A program made the translations under genes and the position numbers. A model generated the notes under the pieces. The model did no database searches. It worked only from the letters and a program-made list of their open reading frames with translations, and was not told the origin of the DNA. Of a DNA stretch of 40,657 nt, positions 9,365 through 16,150 are shown in pieces (position 1 is the first letter of the stretch; each line of letters starts with the position of its first letter). The DNA is from Candidatus Desulfaltia bathyphila. GTDB lineage: Bacteria > Desulfobacterota > Desulfobacteria > Desulfobacterales > ETH-SRB1. The DNA is taken from positions 1 through 40,657 of the forward strand of contig JACNLL010000030.1 in NCBI GenBank assembly GCA_014381545.1. Direction: 5' to 3'.

Positions 9365-10606
9365 TTATAAACCGATTTCCTTGCGAAAGTAGCGCTCAAG
9401 ATATTTTGCCATTTTGGGTAGTTTCGTCTTTACATATTTCAGAATTTCTATATGCTCCCATTTTTTGTTTACTGCCGGTTTTTGTGGATCATCCATATTA
9501 TATAAATTCATTGTTATGCTAATATTAGAATTTTCATCTTTCTTTTTTGGAATAGTCATTTTAATAAAAAGGGCATAATCAATGCCTTTACTTTGGCACA
9601 TTTTCTTTAATTTGAAAGCTAATGATGTAAATAATTTTCCCCAGACAGCTTCCGGTTTTACCCCTTCTAATATATTATCCATTGTTATCTTTTCCACATA
9701 TAGCCGGTTTGCATTAATGACGAATGGATTAAAATCTTCAAAATTATAATCAGTTTTAAACTTACCGGCTTCAGCATCATCGATAATATCAAACTGTATT
9801 TTTATGTCATGTTTTTTTAATTCTTCGCATATACTATTTTGGGAAATTATTGCCTTAACCTTTTCAGAATAATCATCTTTGCAAAGATCTACATAAATAA
9901 CAGGGAAAATCCCTATTTTTTTAAATTTTCCTGGTTGGGGAGAAGGAATTACTTCCGGGGCTGGTGGAGGGGCTGCTTGTGGGGGTGGAGACAAAGGAGT
10001 CACTCGCGGGGACGGAGGGGAAGGAGTCACTACTTGACGCGGAGGTAAACGAGTATCAGTACATTTTATTTGGCAACTTTTCAATATGTTCAGTGCAACT
10101 TCAGGATTCCGGCACTTAGTGGCTATCGGTTCCAGTATTGCCATAGCTAAACAATACTTTCCCTGGGCAAAATAATTTAAAGCTTTATCAAATGACCGTT
10201 GAATCTCTTCTTCATATCTACTTTTAGCTTTTATCAGAAGCTTAACAATAGCAGAATGTTTCGAATATTCTTCCGGAGGTTCGTAATCAGGATTCGCAAT
10301 TAATGCTTTCAGCAATTCGTTTTCAATGTCTTTTTCATCCATCTGCATGTAAATAAAAACGTTTGCTTTCAAATAATGAGCTTCCGACAGCAAATTTTTG
10401 TTGATTACGTCCTTTTTCTCCTGCCTGATTGCATCAATTGCTTTATCACAATATTCTAATGCTTTTTTATAATCTTTCAGTTTCTTATAATCATAAGCCA
10501 TATATAAACAATTTTTTCCAAAATCGGTTTGAGCTATCACTATTGATGCAAATAATATTGCACATGTCACGATTATATTAACTATCAGTAATTTTCTAAT
10601 ATTCAT
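9365..10606 (-). CDS. Secreted TPR-like, proline-rich protein of unknown function
   Basis: The start chosen is MNIRKLLIVN, which has GAGGTG seven bases upstream; a longer frame begins five codons earlier without such support. Residues 1-26 form a signal peptide. The N-terminal part has tetratricopeptide-like helices (YKKLKDYKKALEYCDKAID; SFDKALNYFAQGKYCLAMAI). A proline-rich linker (about residues 185-225, many PSPP and PPP runs) leads to a C-terminal alpha/beta domain beginning KKIGIFPVIYVDLCKDD, loosely like CsgG/TolB-type envelope domains. I do not recognise a specific family. It forms a two-gene unit with the DUF1566 protein downstream, suggesting a shared envelope role. Confidence 0.68.
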   Translation of the reverse strand: MNIRKLLIVNIIVTCAILFASIVIAQTDFGKNCLYMAYDYKKLKDYKKALEYCDKAIDAIRQEKKDVINKNLLSEAHYLKANVFIYMQMDEKDIENELLKALIANPDYEPPEEYSKHSAIVKLLIKAKSRYEEEIQRSFDKALNYFAQGKYCLAMAILEPIATKCRNPEVALNILKSCQIKCTDTRLPPRQVVTPSPPSPRVTPLSPPPQAAPPPAPEVIPSPQPGKFKKIGIFPVIYVDLCKDDYSEKVKAIISQNSICEELKKHDIKIQFDIIDDAEAGKFKTDYNFEDFNPFVINANRLYVEKITMDNILEGVKPEAVWGKLFTSLAFKLKKMCQSKGIDYALFIKMTIPKKKDENSNISITMNLYNMDDPQKPAVNKKWEHIEILKYVKTKLPKMAKYLERYFRKEIGL

Positions 10607-10637
10607 AATGACACCTCGCAACTGTTTTTTATGTTTT

Positions 10638-10731
10638 GAAGATTCCCTGTAGCAAGCTATAGGGAATCTTCGACCGTAAGGAAGTTAGCCGTTTTTAGAT
10701 TCGCTCGCTAACCCCGCAGCAAGCTACGGGG
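10638..10731. repeat. Two REP-like hairpins upstream of the TPR gene
   Basis: GAAGATTCCCTGTAG pairs with CTATAGGGAATCTTC across a 4-base loop (10638-10671). A related hairpin, CCCCGCAGC AA GCTACGGGG, follows at 10712-10731. Both share an AGCAAGCT centre and a GGGAAT edge, so they look like two members of one short palindromic repeat family. The rest of this 343-base spacer shows no gene. Confidence 0.7.
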
Positions 10732-10949
10732 AATGCGCTCGCTATTGCGGTTCAAGTCTATATCTTCCCTATATTTAATATTTACACAAATAAACTGCAA
10801 TCGTCAATATAATGTGTAGTTACAAAAATAGGATGTCCCCTGTTCCCTGCCCATAAGAGGCCTGCATCAAACCCTCAAACAAGAAAAGAGTATGGTCCAA
10901 CTTTTGCGTCGGATTTTGTATCGACGCGCCAGACAGGTTTAATTTCCGC

Positions 10950-11804
10950 TCACATACGCGCTCCACTCCACCTTAGCTTGGCTTTTAAAACATCAAAATA
11001 ATTCTGATCAGGCATCATTATCATGTTTACCGGATGAAGCCCCTTTTGAATTATGATGGTATCATTATTATTTATCTCCAGGCCGGCCTGACCGTCAAAG
11101 CTTATAATGATATCTGATGACTTTTCTTCAAACTTGATTTTCATGCATACAGAATCAGGAACTATCAGAGGCCGAACGGTCAGTGTAAAAGGACAAATCG
11201 GAGTAATTATGATGCCTGGGACTTCTGGATGAACAATCGGGCCACCTGCGGAAAGTGAATAGGCTGTCGAGCCGGTAGGGGTTGAAATAATAAGACCGTC
11301 GGCTCTGTAGGTAGTCAAATAGCGCTCATCGATATATGTTTTTATACTTGTAAGCCCTGCAAATGCCCCTTTAGTAATGACTATATCATTTAATGCTGTT
11401 TCATCTACCAGTTCCCTGCCCTCTCTGATTACTTTGACCTGAAGACGCATTCTGGGATTTATATCAAACCTGTCGGTTAAAATATATTCGGCAGCGGAAA
11501 AAAGGCTTTTCTCTGCAATTTCGGCAAGAAAACCAAGCTCGCCGAATTTAACCCCTAAAATCGGAATATTCTGATCGCCTATCCAGCGAACTGCTCTCAA
11601 AAAGGTTCCATCCCCGCCAAGCACAAAAACACACAACAGATCAGGCGGAGCAAAGGATTTGCTTTTGCATGAAATTTTGCAACTTGGACGCGGGCTTATT
11701 TCCCTGATAACATCCACATCTCTTGACCTCAGCCAGGCTTGAAGTTCATCGGCCTTCTTGCCTGCTTCTGCATCCGCTTTTACGAATAGTCCTATTTTTT
11801 TCAA
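10950..11804 (-). CDS. nadK: NAD kinase (TTG start)
   Basis: NAD kinase phosphorylates NAD to NADP. The family signature GGDGT is at residues 63-67, with the ADGLIISTPTGSTAYSLSAGGP block and the ALNDIVI motif downstream; length (284 residues) is normal. The start is set at TTG (11804) because AAGGAG sits 9 bases upstream and the product begins MKKIGLFVKAD, like other family members. An ATG 48 bases further out is in frame, but it lies inside an inverted-repeat element and would add a repeat-encoded tail. The gene stands alone on this strand. Confidence 0.94.
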   Translation of the reverse strand: MKKIGLFVKADAEAGKKADELQAWLRSRDVDVIREISPRPSCKISCKSKSFAPPDLLCVFVLGGDGTFLRAVRWIGDQNIPILGVKFGELGFLAEIAEKSLFSAAEYILTDRFDINPRMRLQVKVIREGRELVDETALNDIVITKGAFAGLTSIKTYIDERYLTTYRADGLIISTPTGSTAYSLSAGGPIVHPEVPGIIITPICPFTLTVRPLIVPDSVCMKIKFEEKSSDIIISFDGQAGLEINNNDTIIIQKGLHPVNMIMMPDQNYFDVLKAKLRWSGARM

Positions 11805-11824
11805 AATATTTGGCTCCTTATTAT

Positions 11825-11929
11825 TGATGAATTCGTAAAAAAACGAATTCATCAGGTGTTAAGTGTAAAGTGTTAGGTGTTAGGTTACGGTTCGCAAAAA
11901 GTGGTTTTGACTTTTTACGACGCCATCAT
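11825..11929. repeat. Element with MITE-type ends and a filler array, upstream of nadK
   Basis: It starts with a perfect 12-bp palindrome pair, TGATGAATTCGT...ACGAATTCATCA around six A (11825-11854), and ends with GACTTTTTACGACGCCATCA (11910-11929). Between them is a GTGTTAAGTGTAAAGTGTTA-type short-unit array. It reads as the ends of the 163-bp element with a different interior. It begins 5 bases upstream of the nadK ribosome site. The rest of the spacer to 12079 shows no gene. Confidence 0.65.
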
Positions 11930-12079
11930 ATTTAAGTAATCTTCTACAATTTTATTGCGCAATCTGTCAAATTTATTTACTCTGGAAGCAGAGCTTGACT
12001 AGTTTATCGGTGTATGCTTTGTAATCTCTTGGGATAAGATAAAACGGTCACACAACAGGACAGCAAAGGAGGTTTAATT

Positions 12080-13354
12080 ATGTCGGGAGATTTTGAAAGG
12101 GCTCTTCAGATAGGTCGTCCGCCAAATGTGGCAAAGCTTTTTCCTAATTCAAAGGCATTGATAGTCAGCGGAAAGTTTATAGACAACGCCATGGCTGCAA
12201 AGGGTAATGCCATAGCAATGGCCGCTAATGGAAGAAACCACTTTATAATACGTGGAGCCCTTCAGGCAGCCCAAAGGGCAAATTCGGTTATCATAATAGA
12301 AATCGCCAGATCCGAAGGCGGCGCCAATGCTTATTGCGCTGTAAACTACTGGAACATTGCCAGGCAGGTGGATGCTATATGCAACGAGCTTGGCATAACG
12401 ATCCCTGTTGCCATACATGCCGATCATTACGGCATTAAAAAAGAAGAAGATATTAAAGGGGCAAAAATAGAGATTCCCACACTGTTTGAGGCAGGCATGA
12501 CATCGATCGCCATAGATGCATCACATATGCCGGATGATAAAAACCTGCTTGCAAACATTGAGCTGAAGCCTTTTGTGCCCAAGTGGGCCGGCCTTGAAAC
12601 CGAAGTGGGTGAAATCAAGGGAAAATCAGGGCTTTCCACCGTTGATGAAGCCGTGTTTCTCATGCAGGGCTTGAATGCGCACGATATTTTCCCGGATTGG
12701 ATTGCTTTAAACAACGGGACAACCCACGGAATTGAGGCAAGCGATCAGGGGATACAGGTTGAATTGACCTCTGAAATTCATGAAGCCCTGTCAAAATATA
12801 AGGTTTCAGGCGCCCAGCACGGCACATCCGGGAATAACTCCGACAGGTTAAGAGCCATAGCCGCTAAAACCAGAACCACCAAAGCCAATGTGGCCACGGC
12901 GCTTCAAATGATTTCATGGGGCCTTGAGGTTAATGATTATGGAAACGCCATCCTGGATGACAACGGTGATTTTATAAAGGTAAAAGATCAGGGAATAACT
13001 GAATCAATGTGGGCTGAAATGGCAACTTATGCCCAGTCAAAGGGGATTAAGGGAGGAAACTACAAAAAGCTCAATCTCCTGTTTGAAAACAGGCTTCTTG
13101 GCCAACCAAAAGAGATCAGGGAAAGGATGGTCAACAGGGTTGAAGAATTTGTCTATAACATGCTTATAAATATATTTAATGCAAAAGATTCAGCGCCGCT
13201 TGCCATTGAGGCAATACTGACAACAGATTCATATGATCCTGGATTTAAAGCAGACAGGTTTGAAAACCCTGATGAATGGACCCGTGAAAAAATAATCAAA
13301 CGTGCGGCATCAATCTCATCCGATAAGGGACAAAGCGGAAATTTCGACGATTAA
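12080..13354 (+). CDS. Class II fructose-bisphosphate aldolase-like protein
   Basis: The 424-residue protein has the class II (zinc) aldolase pattern: an N-terminal helix and strand around KALIVSGKF, the metal-binding HADHYG motif (about 114-119), ETEVGEIKG, GTTHGIEA with a ligand-type His, and SGAQHGTSG near the phosphate-binding end. It is longer than FbaA (about 350 residues) and diverged, so cleavage of fructose 1,6-bisphosphate is likely but a related ketose substrate is possible. The start is firm: AAAGGAGG lies 8 bases upstream. The NUDIX gene begins two bases after its stop. Confidence 0.82.
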   Translation: MSGDFERALQIGRPPNVAKLFPNSKALIVSGKFIDNAMAAKGNAIAMAANGRNHFIIRGALQAAQRANSVIIIEIARSEGGANAYCAVNYWNIARQVDAICNELGITIPVAIHADHYGIKKEEDIKGAKIEIPTLFEAGMTSIAIDASHMPDDKNLLANIELKPFVPKWAGLETEVGEIKGKSGLSTVDEAVFLMQGLNAHDIFPDWIALNNGTTHGIEASDQGIQVELTSEIHEALSKYKVSGAQHGTSGNNSDRLRAIAAKTRTTKANVATALQMISWGLEVNDYGNAILDDNGDFIKVKDQGITESMWAEMATYAQSKGIKGGNYKKLNLLFENRLLGQPKEIRERMVNRVEEFVYNMLINIFNAKDSAPLAIEAILTTDSYDPGFKADRFENPDEWTREKIIKRAASISSDKGQSGNFDD

Positions 13355-13356
13355 CC

Positions 13357-13857
13357 ATGCAAAAAAAAATATTCTGCCATTTTTGCGGAAATCGGCTTGT
13401 TGAAAAGACGGTTAATGGTAATATCCGACTTTTCTGTGAGAGCTGCAATCAGCCCATTTACGAAAACCCGATACCTGCCTCATGCCTTGTTGTAATTGAT
13501 GAAAATGAAAGAGTGCTTCTCGTTAAACGGAGTGTGGAACCAAAGAAAGGGGTTTGGTGTCTTCCTGGCGGCTTCATGGAACTTGGAGAAACTCCTGAAC
13601 TTGCCGCTTTAAGAGAACTCAAAGAGGAAACAGGCCTTTCCGGTCAGATAGAGATGCTTCTCGGTATCACCTCAAACAACAGCCCGCAATATGACACCGT
13701 GTTTATGGTTGGCTATCTTGTAAAAAACTATTCGGGTATTCTTAAAGCCGGAGATGATGCATCTGAAGCAACATATTTCCATCCTAATGAGCTACCCAAG
13801 GTCGCATTTAAAAGCCATGAAAAATTTATCAGAATATACTATGCGGCTTATTCATGA
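13357..13857 (+). CDS. NUDIX hydrolase with N-terminal zinc ribbon
   Basis: The 166-residue protein has a four-Cys zinc ribbon (Cys7, Cys10, Cys27, Cys30) of the NADH-pyrophosphatase type, then a complete NUDIX box at residues 72-94 (G-x5-E-x7-REL-x-EE-x-G-L). Such enzymes hydrolyse nucleoside diphosphate-linked compounds, often NADH, ADP-ribose or oxidised nucleotides; the true NudC signature is not evident, so the substrate is open. It is translated directly after the aldolase (two-base gap), implying cotranscription. Confidence 0.88.
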   Translation: MQKKIFCHFCGNRLVEKTVNGNIRLFCESCNQPIYENPIPASCLVVIDENERVLLVKRSVEPKKGVWCLPGGFMELGETPELAALRELKEETGLSGQIEMLLGITSNNSPQYDTVFMVGYLVKNYSGILKAGDDASEATYFHPNELPKVAFKSHEKFIRIYYAAYS

Positions 13858-13860
13858 AAA

Positions 13861-14005
13861 GAAGTTACAAGTGAGCTAAAGTTACAAGTGACTAAAGTTG
13901 AGGTATTCCGGCAATTTTATAAAAAAAATGGAGCGTAGCGACTCATTAACTTTAGCTCACTTTAGGCACTTTAGTTCACTCGTAACTTTTATTGTAATTT
14001 TAACC
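13861..14005. repeat. Hairpin repeat family C, copy 1
   Basis: Facing arrays of AAGTTACAAGTGAGCTAAAG-type units enclose a core of about 55 bases containing GGCAATTTTATA and ATGGAGCGTAGCGACTCATT. The right end reads, in inverse, GGTTAAAATTACAATAAAAG, identical to the left end of copies 2 and 3 (25580, 32090). It fills the convergent spacer between the NUDIX gene and pgi. Confidence 0.75.
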
Positions 14006-14033
14006 TAATCCCCAAATCCCTGACACCTGCCCC

Positions 14034-15668
14034 CTATTGCTTTTGTTTGAGTTTTCCGGAAAACAAGGTATCAAGGTAAAATTTTACAATAGGAGTTATG
14101 TGTTCAAAACTGTGGCCGCTTTTTTCATTTTTAATTGCGATTTCATTTCTGATGCCGGATGCTATAGTTTTGCCAAGCTCAACCCCAAACTGGTCAAACG
14201 GATTAATGCCCCAGACAAATGCCTCAAAAACCGTTTTGGCCTCATAAAAGGCTAAAAGACGGCCCATGCTTTCCGGCGACAGATCATTTAAGAGAATTGT
14301 TGAAGAGGGCCTGTTGCCTGAAAAATATTTTGCCCTGTCCTTATCCTCCTTGCCGGCCGCAAGGGCTATGGGCTGAGCAATGAAATTCGCCCAGAGCTCC
14401 TGATGATTGGTAACCCCTTTTGATTTGCAATGATACTGCTTATATTGCGGCCTGATTGCTCCGATAAAATCGATCGGAAATGGCCGCCCCTGGTGTGCAA
14501 GCTGAAAAAATGAATGCTGCGCATTTGTGCCGGGCTCTCCAAAAAGGATAACCCCTGTGGGTTCATCAAGAATATCTCCGTCCTCGGTCACAGATTTTCC
14601 GTTACTTTCCATATAAAGCTGCTGAATATGAGGGGCCAGCCTGTATAATGGGGATGCGTATGGAATAATAGCCTGGTGTTGGTATCCCATGAAGTTATTG
14701 TTCCATATACCTATCATAGCTGCAACAAGAGGGAGATTCTCATGCAAAGGGGCGGATTTCGCATGATTATCCATCTCCTCTGCGCCTTTTAAAAACCTTT
14801 CAAACCTGTCATATCCCAAAAGCAGACTCAAGGGAACACCTCCGACTGCTGAGGTAACGCTGTATCTTCCGCCTATGAAATCAAACATACGAAAAGAGCG
14901 TAAAATCGAATTGCTGCTCTCATCTCCGGGACTACCCTTGCTTGTTACTGTTACAAAATGTTTTGCAGGATCAAGACCCCTGTCCTTCATGAAGTTTACC
15001 GCAAGATTAGCATTTGCCATAGTTTCAGCTGTTGTATAGCTTTTTGAAATAATTAGCCAGATAGTTGTTTCAGGATCAATGCATGTGGCCACCCTTCCGA
15101 AATTGTTGATATCAACATTTGAAAGATAATGAATCTCAATTCCTTTATCCGCATAGGCATACAAGGCATTTGAAACAAACTCGCTGCCAAGGCACGAGCC
15201 GCCGATTCCAATGACGACTACATGTTTAAAAGGCTTGCCTGTAGATCCGGTTATTTTTTTCTCATGCACCTTTGAGGCAAATTCTTTTATATCATCTCTG
15301 ACCTTTCTTATTTCAGGCATTACATCTATATTATCCACAAAAACCGAATCGCCTGAAAAGCTTCTTGATGCTGTATGAAGCACCACCCTGTTTTCTGTAA
15401 TATTTACCTTTTCCCCGCTTGCCATACAGTTAAAGTGATGCTTTAACTTTCTTGTCTCAGCAAACTCAAATAAAAGGTCCATGCACTTCTCATCAACTCT
15501 CTGACGTGAAAAATCATAAAAGATGTCCGCGCCGTATAAAGAAAATTTTTCAAGTCTGTTTTTATCTTTTATAAGATTCCTCAAATGCTTTTCAGGGCTA
15601 TCCATTATTTTTGCATGACGTAAAAGTTTTTGCCATGCGAAAATGTCATGAAGCTTTTGGAAGGCCAT
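14034..15668 (-). CDS. pgi: Glucose-6-phosphate isomerase
   Basis: Interconverts glucose 6-phosphate and fructose 6-phosphate in the cytosol. All main signatures are present: IGIGGSCLGSEF, LIISKSYTTAETMAN for phosphate binding, GGRYSVTSAVGGVPLSLLLG, NGKSVTEDG, GEPGTNAQHSFFQLAHQG and VWGINPFDQFGVELGK. Length (544) is typical of the long bacterial form. AAGGAGG upstream fixes the start. Its TAG stop is also the first unit of a GGGGCAGGTGTCAGGGATTT-like run in the spacer. Confidence 0.97.
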   Translation of the reverse strand: MAFQKLHDIFAWQKLLRHAKIMDSPEKHLRNLIKDKNRLEKFSLYGADIFYDFSRQRVDEKCMDLLFEFAETRKLKHHFNCMASGEKVNITENRVVLHTASRSFSGDSVFVDNIDVMPEIRKVRDDIKEFASKVHEKKITGSTGKPFKHVVVIGIGGSCLGSEFVSNALYAYADKGIEIHYLSNVDINNFGRVATCIDPETTIWLIISKSYTTAETMANANLAVNFMKDRGLDPAKHFVTVTSKGSPGDESSNSILRSFRMFDFIGGRYSVTSAVGGVPLSLLLGYDRFERFLKGAEEMDNHAKSAPLHENLPLVAAMIGIWNNNFMGYQHQAIIPYASPLYRLAPHIQQLYMESNGKSVTEDGDILDEPTGVILFGEPGTNAQHSFFQLAHQGRPFPIDFIGAIRPQYKQYHCKSKGVTNHQELWANFIAQPIALAAGKEDKDRAKYFSGNRPSSTILLNDLSPESMGRLLAFYEAKTVFEAFVWGINPFDQFGVELGKTIASGIRNEIAIKNEKSGHSFEHITPIVKFYLDTLFSGKLKQKQ

Positions 15669-15721
15669 TTAATCCTCCTTATTAAACCTTAATAATCTGT
15701 GAAATCTGCGTAATCTGTGGA

Positions 15722-15910
15722 TTAAACCCTTTTTGAGCATGATACTGCGCAAGATAAAACATCGTGTATTTCATCCAGAATTTTACAAGTATCCGCACAC
15801 TCAGGAAAATTATTCTGTTTGTCGCATTCCCTGCACGGACTTTTTACAAGATATCCGATTTCAAAATCAAACCTGTAATTAAACATGTTTTTTTTGGCTA
15901 AATATTTCAA
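15722..15910 (-). CDS. Small Cys-rich protein (62 aa), unknown function
   Basis: The frame starts at TTG with AGGA four bases upstream (an ATG eight codons in is the alternative) and ends just upstream of pgi on the same strand. It has a patterned set of cysteines, CRECDKQNNFPECADTCKILDE and a C-terminal SCAVSCSKRV. The CxxC...CxxxC spacing suggests a small metal-binding or disulfide protein. I recall similar short proteins in sulfate reducers but cannot name a family. The regular cysteine spacing argues for a real gene, while its short length and weak start keep confidence moderate. Confidence 0.5.
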   Translation of the reverse strand: MKYLAKKNMFNYRFDFEIGYLVKSPCRECDKQNNFPECADTCKILDEIHDVLSCAVSCSKRV

Positions 15911-15914
15911 AATA

Positions 15915-16150
15915 TCCTGTTCTCACGCACGCGCAGCGCAGGCGCTTGCGCCGCGTGAAGGCGCCAAGCCGTGCCTGACCTCTTGAATCCTTATAATTCT
16001 ACCATAATAATTTTATCTTGAGGTTTCAAGTAAAATAGGGAATTTCAGTAAATACAATTAAGTAACATTTTTAAATTGATTAAAAGTATATGATCTTATA
16101 TTTTCATAGAAGTCTCTGTGATCTTCGTGGTGAAAAGGAAATATTAATTC
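15915..16150. repeat. GC-rich repeat phrase and AT-rich spacer upstream of glnE
   Basis: The minus strand reads CTTGGCGCCTTCACGCGGCG followed by further GCGC units and GCGTGAGAAC, a variant of the CTTAGCGCCTTTGCGCC phrase in the leuD-leuC spacer. Further on the plus strand, CTCTGTGATCTTCGTGGTGA at about 16111 runs into the glnE ribosome site. No gene is seen in these roughly 240 bases. Confidence 0.5.
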
